Assembly: GCF_001687105.1 (NCBI RefSeq)
Contig: NZ_CP014598.1
Span: 62,001 to 126,000 of the forward strand
Direction of reading: 5' to 3'
Length of the DNA: 64,000 nt
Source of the DNA: Salipiger sp. CCB-MM3
GTDB taxonomy: Bacteria > Pseudomonadota > Alphaproteobacteria > Rhodobacterales > Rhodobacteraceae
Under the pieces are notes generated by a model. It had not been told where the DNA came from and searched no databases. It was given only the letters and a program-made list of their open reading frames with translations. A program made the translations under genes and the position numbers. Shown piece after piece: positions 52,748-62,445 of this stretch. The first letter of the stretch is position 1. Each line of letters begins with the position of its first letter.

Positions 52748-53809
52748 ATGACCAATTCCTCTGACAAGATCATCCTCGACGTGGCGCTGCAGGGCGGCGG
52801 CGCGCATGGGGCCTTCACCTGGGGCGTGCTCGACGCGCTTTTGGAAGACGACCGGCTGCACATCGGCGCTCTGTCGGGGGCCAGCGCCGGGGCGATGAAC
52901 GCCATCGTCGTCGCCTCCGGTCTCGCCACCGGCGGCTCGGAAGGCGGGCGCGATGCGCTGCGGCGGTTCTGGACCGCGGTGAACGCCGCCGCGCGCGAGG
53001 CCACCCCGGCCTTCCATATGCTCGAGAGCTTTCCCGGCCTCTTCATCGCCTCCTCGGCATGGTGGCAGTTGGTGAGCGCCGGGCAGGTGACCATCTCGGC
53101 GCGGCCATGGCAGGGGCGGCGCGCACAGATGATGCTGCGCGACATCCTTGCCGAACAGGTGGATTTCGAGGCGCTGCAACGGCCCGGCGCGCCGGAACTC
53201 TTCATCTCGGCCACCGATGCGCGCACCGGCGGGAGCCGCATCTTCCGCAACCATGAGATGAGCCCAGATGTGGCCATTGCCTCGGCCTGTCTGCCGATGA
53301 GCTTCCCGCCGGTGAACATCGACGGGGTCGACTATTGGGACGGCGGCTACAGCGCCAACCCTCCGATCACCTCGCTGGTGCGCTTCACGCCGCACGCCGA
53401 TCTGCTGCTGGTCACGATCAACCCGGCGAAACGCAGCTTCACCGCCCGCGCCCCCGAAGAGATCACCGAGCGGGTCAGCGAGATGGTGTTCAACCAAGCT
53501 CTGGTGACCGAATTGCGGGGGCTGTCGATCATCCACGAGGCGCTGTCGGAGCAGGATCTGTCCGACGCCCCGGCCTTGCTGAAACAGCTGCGCGATCTGC
53601 GCATCCACGAGATTCACGATCAGGCCTCCATGTCCGAGCTCGATCCCAGTTCCAAGATGTACCCGGCGTGGGAGATGCTGGTTGATCTGCACGAAACCGG
53701 GCGCGGTGCGGCGCTGAGCTGGCTTGAGGAGAATTACGCGCAACTGGGCAAGAGCAGCACCGCCAAGCTGATGGAGCGCTATCTCGAAGGGATGCTGCCG
53801 AGCCAGTGA
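52748..53809 (+). CDS. Patatin-like phospholipase
   Basis: 353-residue patatin-fold serine hydrolase. Oxyanion loop LQGGGAHGAFTWGVLDAL, nucleophile GALSGASAGAMNA (GxSxG) and the catalytic Asp in DGGYSANPPI. The N-terminus begins directly with the fold, so it is cytosolic or exported without a Sec signal. GGGAGG lies about 14 bases before the ATG. It probably hydrolyses phospholipid or acyl esters. Confidence 0.9.
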   Translation: MTNSSDKIILDVALQGGGAHGAFTWGVLDALLEDDRLHIGALSGASAGAMNAIVVASGLATGGSEGGRDALRRFWTAVNAAAREATPAFHMLESFPGLFIASSAWWQLVSAGQVTISARPWQGRRAQMMLRDILAEQVDFEALQRPGAPELFISATDARTGGSRIFRNHEMSPDVAIASACLPMSFPPVNIDGVDYWDGGYSANPPITSLVRFTPHADLLLVTINPAKRSFTARAPEEITERVSEMVFNQALVTELRGLSIIHEALSEQDLSDAPALLKQLRDLRIHEIHDQASMSELDPSSKMYPAWEMLVDLHETGRGAALSWLEENYAQLGKSSTAKLMERYLEGMLPSQ

Positions 53810-53876
53810 TAGGCGCGTGCGGCCTCCCAAGGTAAGTCTCGACGCAGGCGGTTCGTTTCGGCTAGGCTGAGGGAAA

Positions 53877-53897
53877 GCGACGGCAAATCCCCGTCGC
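53877..53897. terminator. Hairpin between patatin and PLD genes
   Basis: GCGACGG and CCGTCGC form a 7-base-pair stem around CAAATCC, 68 bases after the patatin stop. It may terminate transcription; no U-tract is present. Confidence 0.35.
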
Positions 53898-53981
53898 GGA
53901 AGGGAAGTCTTCGGCCCGCCCCATTACGGGGGCATTCTGCAGATCCCGGACGCGCGGGGCCGAATTTTGTAGGTGCGTCCA

Positions 53982-55547
53982 ATGCGGTTTCTGCAAGGCC
54001 TTCTGGTCCTCGTCCTTCTGCTGGTGTGTTTCGTCTTCGGCATGAAGCTGGCCTTCCCCCTGCCGCAAAGCAACTACGCCGAGAAACAGCAAAGTCTCGC
54101 GCCCGATTGGGAAGGGCCGCTCGGGCTCACGGTCCGCGCCGCGCTTGAGGAGCATGACGGGCAGAGCGGCGTGCGCCCGCTGTCCGATGGGCGCGACGCG
54201 CTTGCCGCGCGGGTGCTGCTGGCGCGGCTCGCCAAGACCAGCATCGACGCGCAATATTACATCTGGCAGGATGACACGACCGGGATGATCCTGCTCGACG
54301 AGCTGCGCGCTGCCGCCGAGCGTGGCGTGCGTGTGCGGCTCTTGGTGGATGACAACGGCATCCCCGGCCTCGACGCCCTGCTGGCCGAGCTTGACGCCAT
54401 GCCGACCGCCGATGTGCGCATCTTCAACCCGTTCACCCTGCGCGAACCGAAGCTGGCCTCTTATCTCTTCGACTTCAGCCGTCTGAACCGGCGGATGCAC
54501 AACAAATCCATGACCGTGGACGGTGTCGCCACCGTGGTCGGCGGGCGCAACATCGGTGACATCTATTTCGCATACGGCGAGGGCACGCATTATTTCGACG
54601 TTGATGCGCTGGCGCTTGGCCCCATCGTGAGCGACGTCTCAGGCGCGTTCGACCGCTACTGGAACAGCGCCTCGTCCTATGATGCCGATCTGATCCTCGA
54701 CCCGTTGCCAGAGGGCGAAACAGAGCCCGCCGCCCCGTTGATCGCCGCGGCGGGCAAGACGGCGCGCGGCTCGTCGATCGGCACCGGTTACATGAAGGAA
54801 ATCGCCGAAGGACAGCTGGTCAAGGCGCTGCAAGAAGGTCGCCCGCTTGGTCTGGAATGGGGCGAGGCCGAACTGATCGTCGACGACCCGGCCAAGGGGC
54901 TCGGCAATGTGGCGCCCGAGCATAAGATCGTCGAGCGGCTGTTCGATCTGGTGGCGGGCGCGGAAACCTCGGCGGACCTCGTCTCGGCCTATTTCATTCC
55001 CGGTGATCGCGGCACCGAGTTGCTGACCGATCTGGCCGAAAAAGGCGTCCGGGTGCGCGTTCTGACCAATGCGCTGGAATCGACCGACGTGATGCCGGTC
55101 AACGCCGCATATATGAAGTACCGCCCTGCCCTGCTGGAAAGCGGCGTCACGCTCTATGAACTGCGCGCCATGCGCGAAGAGCATGTGAAACGCTCGCTGC
55201 CCGAGGTGCTGTCGGGCTCGGCCTCGGGTCTGCACGCCAAAGTCTTCGGCCTCGACGGCACGCGCGCCTTCATCGGCTCGTTCAACCTCGATCCACGTTC
55301 GGCGCAGATCAACACCGAGATGGGCCTGCTGATCGACAGCCCGACCATCGCCGCCACGCTCTCGGAGCAGCTCGACAAGCCAAGCTATGCCTATCACGTC
55401 ACCCTGGACGAGAGCGGCGATCTGCAATGGGTCTCGGACCCGGCGGACGGCCCTGCCGAGACCTTCCACAGCGAGCCCAACACCGGCCTGCTGAAACGCG
55501 CGCTGGTCCGGGTGATCAGCTGGCTGCCGGTGGAATGGATGCTCTGA
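53982..55547 (+). CDS. Phospholipase D-like protein (cardiolipin synthase C type)
   Basis: 521-residue PLD-superfamily protein with an N-terminal membrane anchor (FLQGLLVLVLLLVCFVFGMKLAF). Two HKD motifs are present: MHNKSMTVDGVATVVGGRNIGD (residues ~170-190) and LHAKVFGLDGTRAFIGSFNLDPRS (residues ~420-445). The order and spacing match ClsC/YmdC-like cardiolipin synthases. ATG 53982 is preceded by AGG at suitable spacing. It sits after a patatin gene, suggesting shared lipid work, though they may be separate units. Confidence 0.88.
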   Translation: MRFLQGLLVLVLLLVCFVFGMKLAFPLPQSNYAEKQQSLAPDWEGPLGLTVRAALEEHDGQSGVRPLSDGRDALAARVLLARLAKTSIDAQYYIWQDDTTGMILLDELRAAAERGVRVRLLVDDNGIPGLDALLAELDAMPTADVRIFNPFTLREPKLASYLFDFSRLNRRMHNKSMTVDGVATVVGGRNIGDIYFAYGEGTHYFDVDALALGPIVSDVSGAFDRYWNSASSYDADLILDPLPEGETEPAAPLIAAAGKTARGSSIGTGYMKEIAEGQLVKALQEGRPLGLEWGEAELIVDDPAKGLGNVAPEHKIVERLFDLVAGAETSADLVSAYFIPGDRGTELLTDLAEKGVRVRVLTNALESTDVMPVNAAYMKYRPALLESGVTLYELRAMREEHVKRSLPEVLSGSASGLHAKVFGLDGTRAFIGSFNLDPRSAQINTEMGLLIDSPTIAATLSEQLDKPSYAYHVTLDESGDLQWVSDPADGPAETFHSEPNTGLLKRALVRVISWLPVEWML

Positions 55548-55639
55548 GCGCGGCCTTTGGTTGCGGCGCGCGCGGGGTTGCGACATCCTCTTGCCATTCG
55601 CCGCGCCACGCGTGGCCCTGACGACACGGAGCTTCCGCC

Positions 55640-56473
55640 ATGACCCAGCCCTGCATCATCTGCGTTGCCATCACCGGCTCGCTGCCCACCAAGGCCGACA
55701 ATCCAGCCGTGCCGATCACCGTGGCCGAGCAGGTCGAGTCCACGCAGGAAGCCTTTGAGGCCGGGGCCACCATCGCCCACTGCCACGTGCGCGACGACGA
55801 GGGCAAACCCACCTCGGACCCCGAGCGCTTTGCCGCGCTGAAGGAGGGGATCGAGACCCATTGCCCCGGCATGATCGTGCAGCTTTCGACCGGCGGCCGC
55901 TCTGGCGCAGGTCAGGCGCGCGGCGGGATGCTGCCGCTGAAGCCGGATATGGCCTCGCTTTCGGTGGGCTCGAACAACTTCCCCACCCGCGTCTACGAGA
56001 ACCCGCCGCAACTGGTGGAATGGCTCGCCTCCGAGATGAAGACCTACGGCGTGAAGCCCGAGATCGAGGCCTTTGACCTCTCGCACATCTATCAAGCCAA
56101 GGCGATGGCCGACCGCGGCGAGCTTGTGGGCACACCCTATGTGCAATTCGTCATGGGGGTGCAGAACGCGATGCCCGCGGTGAAACGGGTGTTCGACTAC
56201 TATGTGGAGACGGTGAAAATGCTGTTCGGCGAAGACGCGCCGTGGTGCGCCGCCGGGATCGGGCGGCACCAGCTGGAGCTGAACGAATGGGCCGCCGCCG
56301 CGGGCGGGCACCTGCGCACCGGGCTCGAGGACAACATCCGCCTCGACAAAAGCACGCTGGCCCCCTCGAACGCCGCGCTGGTGCAGCGCGCCGCAGAGGT
56401 GGCGCAAAAGCACGGGCGCAGCATCGCCACGCCCGCCGAGGCCCGCGCGCTGCTGGGTCTGCGCGCGGCCTGA
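55640..56473 (+). CDS. BKACE family enzyme (beta-keto acid cleavage, DUF849)
   Basis: 277-residue zinc-dependent TIM barrel of the BKACE/Kce family. Typical segments: CIICVAITGSLPTKADNPAVPIT, AGATIAHCHVRDDEGKPTSDPERF with zinc-binding histidines, MIVQLSTGGRSGAG, GSNNFPTRVYENPP and GLEDNIRLDKSTLAPSNAALV. Members react a beta-keto acid with acetyl-CoA; one subgroup cleaves dehydrocarnitine. The converging BCCT carrier gene makes a quaternary-amine substrate plausible, but the exact keto acid is unknown. Confidence 0.88.
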   Translation: MTQPCIICVAITGSLPTKADNPAVPITVAEQVESTQEAFEAGATIAHCHVRDDEGKPTSDPERFAALKEGIETHCPGMIVQLSTGGRSGAGQARGGMLPLKPDMASLSVGSNNFPTRVYENPPQLVEWLASEMKTYGVKPEIEAFDLSHIYQAKAMADRGELVGTPYVQFVMGVQNAMPAVKRVFDYYVETVKMLFGEDAPWCAAGIGRHQLELNEWAAAAGGHLRTGLEDNIRLDKSTLAPSNAALVQRAAEVAQKHGRSIATPAEARALLGLRAA

Positions 56474-56484
56474 TTTTTCCGGGC

Positions 56485-58161
56485 TTACTCGGCCGGGCTG
56501 CCCTCGGGCCGTAGCCCGCCCGAGGTGCTTTCCTCGCTCGCCGGGCCGTGACCGAACTCTTCGAGCGCGGGCCTTGTGCCGATGTTGATGTGCTCGATAT
56601 CCTCGGCGGCAAAGCCCCGGATGATCGAGGGGATCATCATGCTCACGAGGATGAAGATCGGCAGGCCGACCACGGTGATCACCTGCTGCAGCGCGGTGAG
56701 GCCCGCCTCGCCCGCCAGCACGATCAACATGGCGGCCACCACGCCCTCGGCAGCGCCCCAGAACACCCGCTGGTGCACCGGGCCGGGCGTCGCCGTGCCG
56801 GTGCAGAGCATGTCCACCACCAGCGAGGCCGAGTCCGAGGAGGTGGCGAAGAAGATCGCCACGATGATCACCGCAAAGCCTTGGATGAATGTGGTGAAGG
56901 GGAAGTGCTCGAAGAAGGCGAACATCGCCAGCGGCACGCTGTCCGCCACGGCGCGGCTGATCTCGCCGGCGCTGTCGCCCATCGCTTCGCGTGCGGCAAG
57001 GCCCAGCCCGTCGAAATCCATCGCCTGCCAGCCGAAGATGGCGAACCAGATCAGCGTGAAGAGCGACGGTGCCAGCAGCACGCCAAAGACGAACTCACGC
57101 ACCGTGCGCCCGCGCGAGATGCGCGCCACGAAAAGCCCGATGAAGGGCGACCACGTCACGGTCCACGCCCAGTAAAACACCGTCCAGCTGCCCTGCCAGC
57201 CCCAGCCATCGGTGTTGGGGTTCTCATTGGCCAGCATGTCGTTCCAGAACGCCAGCCGCGGCAGGTTCGAGAAATAGAGCCCGAAGGTCTCGACGATGCC
57301 GCGCAGCAGGAACAGCGTCGAGCCGCAGACCAGCACGAAGATCATCAGCGCCACGGCCATGCCGATGTTGAGGTTCGAGAGCATTTTCACGCCCTTGTCG
57401 AGCCCGGCGACGATCGAGCCCACGGCGACCACCGTCAGCACCACAAGGATCATCACCTTGACGAAAGCGCCGGTCCCGGTACCGAAGAGCGCATCGAGCC
57501 CCGCCGCGATCTGGCTGGAGCCGAGACCGAGCGACACGGCAACGCCGAACAGCGTGCCGAGGATCGAGGCGATGTCGATCGCCTTGCCGATGGGGCCGTG
57601 GATGCCCTCGCCCAGAAGCGGATAGAACACCGAGCTGACGCGCACCGGCAGATCATAGCGGTTGATGAAATAGGCAAAGGCCAGACCCGGCAGCGTGAAG
57701 ATCGTCCAAGTGTGCAGGCCAAGGTGATAAATGGCGATGGAAATGGCGTCCTTGGCCGCCTCATCGGTATAAGGCTCGACCCCCGGCAAAGGCGGGTTCG
57801 AGAAGTGGCTGATCGGCTCGGCCACACCCCAGAACATCAGCACCGTGCCGATACCGCCCGCGAACAGCATGGTGAACCACGACAGGTTCGAATAGACCGG
57901 CCGCTCTCCCTTACGCCCGAGCCTAATATGACCGTGGCGCGACATGGCGGCCCAGATCAGAAAGCCCAGCCAGACGTTCACGCCGAGGACAAAGAACCAT
58001 CCGAGGTTGGTGACGATCCAATTTCGTCCCACCGCGAAGGCGTCTCCAATGGCTTCGGGGAAAAGGACCAGAGCCAGCACGAAAATGATCGTGAAGGCGG
58101 CCGAAATGAAGAAAATCGTCGGATCGGTTCGTAGGCCGAGGCGGCGTGCAAGCTGTTCCAA
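56485..58161 (-). CDS. BCCT family betaine/carnitine/choline transporter
   Basis: 558-residue membrane carrier with about twelve helices. The BCCT substrate motif is seen in GWGWQGSWTVFYWAWTVTWSPFIGLFVARISRGRTVREF, preceded by MLFAGGIGTVLMFWGVAEPISHF and followed by FATSSDSASLVVDML. The C-terminal tail is short and acidic. The start appears to be TTG 58161, since an in-frame TGA lies two codons upstream and the conserved TDPTIFFISA segment begins soon after; no ribosome site is close, so the start is weakly supported. It imports a compatible solute or quaternary amine. The aldehyde dehydrogenase gene lies upstream on the same strand. Confidence 0.92.
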   Translation of the reverse strand: MEQLARRLGLRTDPTIFFISAAFTIIFVLALVLFPEAIGDAFAVGRNWIVTNLGWFFVLGVNVWLGFLIWAAMSRHGHIRLGRKGERPVYSNLSWFTMLFAGGIGTVLMFWGVAEPISHFSNPPLPGVEPYTDEAAKDAISIAIYHLGLHTWTIFTLPGLAFAYFINRYDLPVRVSSVFYPLLGEGIHGPIGKAIDIASILGTLFGVAVSLGLGSSQIAAGLDALFGTGTGAFVKVMILVVLTVVAVGSIVAGLDKGVKMLSNLNIGMAVALMIFVLVCGSTLFLLRGIVETFGLYFSNLPRLAFWNDMLANENPNTDGWGWQGSWTVFYWAWTVTWSPFIGLFVARISRGRTVREFVFGVLLAPSLFTLIWFAIFGWQAMDFDGLGLAAREAMGDSAGEISRAVADSVPLAMFAFFEHFPFTTFIQGFAVIIVAIFFATSSDSASLVVDMLCTGTATPGPVHQRVFWGAAEGVVAAMLIVLAGEAGLTALQQVITVVGLPIFILVSMMIPSIIRGFAAEDIEHINIGTRPALEEFGHGPASEESTSGGLRPEGSPAE

Positions 58162-58333
58162 GGATCAAATCCGTGTTTTGGGGCAAATCTCCTGACCCAA
58201 CGGACCCACCCCCGGCAGGGTTCCACACAATCTTCACGGGAATTGATATTTTCGGCACACCCCCTTTTCGCGGGCACGCCAAGCGACAGCCAGACCCGCG
58301 TCCAGAGAGGCGGGCCTACCTTTCAGTGTGACC

Positions 58334-59797
58334 TCACAGGTCGATCAGCACCGACTTGGTCCGGCGGTTGGCGAGATAGGCCTCGCGGCCCAGATCCTTG
58401 CCCAGCCCCGAGGCCTTCCAGCCCCCGGTCGGCAGGATGTGGTCGCGGGTGCGGCCATAGCGGTTGACCCAGACCGTGCCCGCTTCGAGATCGCGGGTCA
58501 GGCGCATGGCGCGCGACAGGTCACGGGTGAAGAGACCAGCTGCCAGCCCATAGGTCGGGTGGCTGGCAAGCGCCATGGCCTGCTCTTCGGTCTCGAAGGT
58601 CTGGAAGGTGGCGACCGGGCCAAAGATCTCTTCGCGCACGGCGGGGTTGGTCTCGTCGACGCCGCCGATCAGCGTCGGGCGATAGAAGGCCCCGGCGTGA
58701 TCGAACCGCCCGCCGCCGCAGATCAGCTCGGCACCCTCGTCCTGCGCGGCGCGGACGATGCTGTCGATCCGCGCCAGTTGCTTTTCGGAAATGATCGGCG
58801 AGAACCCGGCCTCGGCGCTATGGGTCTCCGACGGGGTGATCTTGGCAAAGCGCTCCGACAGTTTCGCCGCCAGCTCATCCGCGACGCTCGCCTCGACGAT
58901 CATCCGCGAGCCCGCGACGCAGAATTGCCCGGCGTTCGGGATGATGCCGGTGGTCAGCGCGTCGGCGGTGACGTCGAGGTCGGCATCGGCGAAAACCACC
59001 ATCGGGCTCTTGCCGCCAAGCTCCAGCGTCATCGGCTTGATGCCGCAGCGGGCGATGTTTTCCATGATCGCCGCCCCGGCGCGGGTGGAGCCGGTGAAAG
59101 ACACTTTGTCGATGCCCGGATGGCCGGTGATCGCGGCGCCGGTGGTCGGCCCGTCGCCCAGCACGATGTTGATGAGCCCGGCGGGAATGCCCGCTTTCAC
59201 CGACAGTTCGGCAAGGTAGAGCGTGGTGTAGGGGGTCATCTCCGAAGGCTTCAGCACCACCGCATTGCCTGCCGCGAGCGCCGGGCCCAGCTTCCACGCG
59301 GCCATGGAGATCGGGAAGTTCCACGGGGTGATCGCCCCGATGACACCGTAAGGATGATCCGAGATGAAACCGAACTGGGCGTCCGAGGTCGGCACCAGCG
59401 TGCCCGCCTCCTTGTCGGCGAACTCAGCGAAAAAGCGGATCTGCTCGGCGGTCACCATGACGTCACCCGCCAGCGCCCCGGCATAGGGGCGCGAAGAGCA
59501 GACCGCTTCGAGCATCGCCAGCGTTTCGGCCTCCTGCTCGATGAGATCGGCCCATGCGTGCAGGGCGCGCAGACGGGCGCGCGGCTGCAGCCCGGCCCAG
59601 CCCGAGGTGCGCAGCGCGTTGCGCGCGCTCATCACGGCGCGGTCCACAAGCGCGGCGTCGGCGCAGGGAATGGCCCCAAGGCGCTGACCGGTCGAGGGCG
59701 AGACAAGCTCGATCGCCTCATCGCCGGACACATATTCGCCTCCGATAAAATGCCGGTTCGGCAGTGGCAGCCGGGCGGGATCGAAAGCGAACGTCAT
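58334..59797 (-). CDS. NAD(P)-dependent aldehyde dehydrogenase
   Basis: 487-residue aldehyde dehydrogenase. Motifs: [39 protein letters not shown], catalytic Glu in [14 protein letters not shown], catalytic Cys in [12 protein letters not shown], and [16 protein letters not shown] 59797 ([11 protein letters not shown]) is preceded by GAGG. It lies upstream of the BCCT carrier on the same strand (172 bases apart), so a betaine-aldehyde or gamma-trimethylaminobutyraldehyde type substrate is possible; family alone does not decide it. Confidence 0.9.
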   Translation of the reverse strand: MTFAFDPARLPLPNRHFIGGEYVSGDEAIELVSPSTGQRLGAIPCADAALVDRAVMSARNALRTSGWAGLQPRARLRALHAWADLIEQEAETLAMLEAVCSSRPYAGALAGDVMVTAEQIRFFAEFADKEAGTLVPTSDAQFGFISDHPYGVIGAITPWNFPISMAAWKLGPALAAGNAVVLKPSEMTPYTTLYLAELSVKAGIPAGLINIVLGDGPTTGAAITGHPGIDKVSFTGSTRAGAAIMENIARCGIKPMTLELGGKSPMVVFADADLDVTADALTTGIIPNAGQFCVAGSRMIVEASVADELAAKLSERFAKITPSETHSAEAGFSPIISEKQLARIDSIVRAAQDEGAELICGGGRFDHAGAFYRPTLIGGVDETNPAVREEIFGPVATFQTFETEEQAMALASHPTYGLAAGLFTRDLSRAMRLTRDLEAGTVWVNRYGRTRDHILPTGGWKASGLGKDLGREAYLANRRTKSVLIDL

Positions 59798-60226
59798 GGG
59801 GTACCTCATTCAGGTCTTGGGGCCAGCCTGCCGCAACAGGCGCAGTGAACGCTGCCGAATGCCCAGAAAGCGCAGTATATTTCGCTGCGTCCTCCGGACA
59901 TGGACGACAGATTGTGCGCTAGTCTTAGCGAGCGGATTTTCGGCTGGCCAGAGCCGCCAAGTCCGGCGGGACGAAACTGAGCCATGTTGGCCGGGGATTG
60001 TTCTTTTGCGGGCAGCGCGAAATCGGGCGGCTTCGCGAATTGTCCGACGGCCGGGAGAGCGATGCCGTCCCTTCCAGCTGGGTCCCGTCGCGCATAGGCC
60101 AGCCCAATCCTTCGGCATCGCTGTCGGAAAAGGCGAGTGCCAGCACGGATTTTCTAGCCGCGTCGTCGCGCCCTTCCTAGCCTGAATCAGGCGGGTGCGC
60201 ATCCCGCCGAAACGGAGGCTGGGAAG
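59798..60226. other. 429-base intergenic region, possible gene remnant
   Basis: Between the leftward aldehyde dehydrogenase and the rightward acyltransferase. A leftward frame of 73 codons at 59925-60146 (including PTWLSFVPPDLAALASRKSA) reads somewhat like protein but has no family motif and no convincing ribosome site; it may be a remnant or chance frame. Overlapping frames on the other strand look worse. No RNA or repeat signature seen. GGAGG before the acyltransferase is at about 60212. Confidence 0.4.
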
Positions 60227-61303
60227 ATGATGATCTACAATCTTCAGGTTCTGCGTGCGGTAGCAGCGGCGATGGTCGTCCTGCACCACTTACGGGAAGC
60301 GTTGGCAGAAGCTTTTCCTTCAGTGGTCGAGATCGAAGTCGGCGCGGCAGGTGTGGACATTTTCTTCGTCCTCTCCGGCGTGGTCATCACCTTAACAGAG
60401 GAGGGGCGCAACGACGGTGCATTCGCTTTTCTAAAACGACGGGCTCTTCGCATCGTACCTATGTATTGGCTAACGCTCTGGCTCATCGGGCTGGCGCTGT
60501 TCGCAGGCCTTTCGCCGATTGGCGTTCAACCTGAGGATGGCACCGTCGGCAAAATGCTCCTTTCTATGTTCTTCATCCCGTTCGAGCGGGAGCATGGAGC
60601 CATCATGCCATTGCTCGGGGTTGGCTGGACACTCAACTATGAGGCATTTTTCTACGTGGTCGTCGCCATCCTGTTGGTCTTGCCGGGGCGTTTCCGATCC
60701 GGCGCGTTGGTGGTGGTAATGCTCTTGCTGTCTCTGGCCGGCGTGCTGCTGCAACCCGATAGCGTCGCCGGACAGTTCTATCTCAATCCAATTTTGCTAG
60801 AATTCGCGGCGGGCGTCGTGCTCGCGCAGCTCTGGCTGAATTGGACGGGCGTGGTGCAAAGCGGAGCAGTGGTCGGCACTGCGCTTCTCTGTGTCGGGAT
60901 CGCTCTGTTCGCCTTCGCAGCGCGACCCGAGGAGTTTACCTTCCTGATGCGAGACCGCGTGCTTTGGTTCGGCATACCGGCAGTCTGCTGCGTGGCGGGA
61001 GCGCTCCTCCTCGAGCGCTCGGGTCATTCTCTGCGCACCGGGTGGCTGCAATGGCTGGGCGCTGCGAGCTACGTCCTCTATCTCAGCCACGCCATAGTTA
61101 TCCAAGTGGCGGAGAAAGCGTTCGCAAGACTGAACTTGGCGCTGGATGAGACCATCGCTGCGCTAAGCTTCGCCGCAACCGTCTTTGTGGCAGCACATCT
61201 CGTCGGGGTCGCCCTACATCTGTATCTTGAAAGACCGATCACACTTAAACTGAAATCCAAACGAGCCCCGGCGCAACGCGAACGCGCGGCAGCCGGGCGC
61301 TAG
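60227..61303 (+). CDS. Acyltransferase 3 family membrane protein (OafA/ExoZ-like)
   Basis: 358-residue membrane O-acyltransferase with about ten helices. It has the N-terminal family pattern LQVLRAVAAAMVVLHHLREAL with the catalytic His and VDIFFVLSGVVITLT, followed by FLKRRALRIVPMYWLTL. It probably acetylates or succinylates a cell-surface polysaccharide. Codon use is less GC-biased than neighbours (for example ttaaca, ctaaaa). GGAGG precedes the ATG. It shares its last four bases with the converging sulfotransferase gene. Confidence 0.92.
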   Translation: MMIYNLQVLRAVAAAMVVLHHLREALAEAFPSVVEIEVGAAGVDIFFVLSGVVITLTEEGRNDGAFAFLKRRALRIVPMYWLTLWLIGLALFAGLSPIGVQPEDGTVGKMLLSMFFIPFEREHGAIMPLLGVGWTLNYEAFFYVVVAILLVLPGRFRSGALVVVMLLLSLAGVLLQPDSVAGQFYLNPILLEFAAGVVLAQLWLNWTGVVQSGAVVGTALLCVGIALFAFAARPEEFTFLMRDRVLWFGIPAVCCVAGALLLERSGHSLRTGWLQWLGAASYVLYLSHAIVIQVAEKAFARLNLALDETIAALSFAATVFVAAHLVGVALHLYLERPITLKLKSKRAPAQRERAAAGR

Positions 61304-62193
61304 CGCCAGATCGCTTCGAGGCCCTTGCCGACAGAGCGGATCAGAAAGCGCTCTCCGGTACCAAAGCGCGATCGGTCAGACGCATGTTGAGGGCGTATCT
61401 CGATGTCATCGCGGTTGAACCGATCCGGGTTTCCCAGCACCGAATGATAGGTCGCCGCAGGCCGCACTCGCGCCTCGCCTTGCCAGTCGAGACTGTCGAC
61501 AAGCCCCGGAAGAACTTCATCCAGCGCGGCGTGCAGGGTCGCGCGAGGTGCCGAAGAGAACGCGTGATAGTCTATCCGCCGCAGCATCGCGACGCGCGAC
61601 AGGGCATGAGCCGCCTGTTCGACCTTGACCCAATCCAAAGCCGCCTCGCGGATAGGCGGTTTCTTCATCGGACTGCCGGTAGAGGGTTCGAATTTCGGCC
61701 GCCGCCATGAGGAAATCACGTCTTCTGCACCGCGATAGGCGTGTAAAAAGATCGGGTCGAGGCCAGCAGCTAGCACGTAAGCGCGAGGCCCGGCTTTGGA
61801 GCTGTCGAGCACGATGTCGGCCCCGGAAGCCATCCGCGCGCCCTCAAAGAGCCGCTTCTGCAGCTCGATAAACTCGGCCAATCGGTCGTCGTTGCGGATG
61901 CGCGAAAGATCGTAGCGCAGCTTTAGCAGGTATTTGTTGCGCACGACGCTGTTCTCGAGAACGGCTAGGCGTGCTAGATCGTCGGGGCCGATCTTTGCAT
62001 GTTCCATTGCCTCGCTCCAGAAGGAGCAGTCTGGCACCCGTTGCCCGCAGGAACACAATAGCTCTGCAGCATTAAGACGCCAGAGCGCGTGAACCTCGCC
62101 GACCCCGCAGACTCTTGGCGCGGAGTTCAGAACCCGCTCAATGACGGTGGAACCGCTACGGCCGGAACCGATGATGTAAATGAGATTGCTCAC
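61300..62193 (-). CDS. Sulfotransferase family protein
   Basis: 297-residue PAPS-dependent sulfotransferase-like enzyme. The 5'-phosphosulfate loop is YIIGSGRSGSTVIERVLN (residues ~6-23); a second PAPS contact is expected in DIVLDSSKAGPRAY. GTG 62193 with AGGGAG upstream is the start. A cysteine cluster LLCSCGQRVPDCSFW resembles the zinc-like insert of some carbohydrate sulfotransferases. With the acyltransferase it forms a small surface-glycan-decoration pair whose base composition differs from the flanks. Confidence 0.87.
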   Translation of the reverse strand: MSNLIYIIGSGRSGSTVIERVLNSAPRVCGVGEVHALWRLNAAELLCSCGQRVPDCSFWSEAMEHAKIGPDDLARLAVLENSVVRNKYLLKLRYDLSRIRNDDRLAEFIELQKRLFEGARMASGADIVLDSSKAGPRAYVLAAGLDPIFLHAYRGAEDVISSWRRPKFEPSTGSPMKKPPIREAALDWVKVEQAAHALSRVAMLRRIDYHAFSSAPRATLHAALDEVLPGLVDSLDWQGEARVRPAATYHSVLGNPDRFNRDDIEIRPQHASDRSRFGTGERFLIRSVGKGLEAIWR

Positions 62194-62445
62194 TTAACGC
62201 TCCCTGCCGATTGAATTGGTAGAAAGCAGAGCAAGTCGCAATCCGTTCCGCAACCCAAATCCGGCCTGAGAGTGCGCTGCCGCGCGCCACCCGCGATGTT
62301 CTTTCACACCTGCGGCAATATCGGGCAAATACAGCATAGACCGCACACCCGAAGCGCCACGGATGTGTTTTTCGGCATCGCTCTACTTAACAGTGAGCAC
62401 GCTTATCGGACTCTCTAATCCTACCCAGTCACCCCAGCCGCCGCC

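Noticed and set aside
59925..60146. A 73-codon leftward ORF as a real small gene
   Set aside because: No recognisable family, weak start context and overlapping alternative frames; kept only as a possible remnant in the intergenic note.
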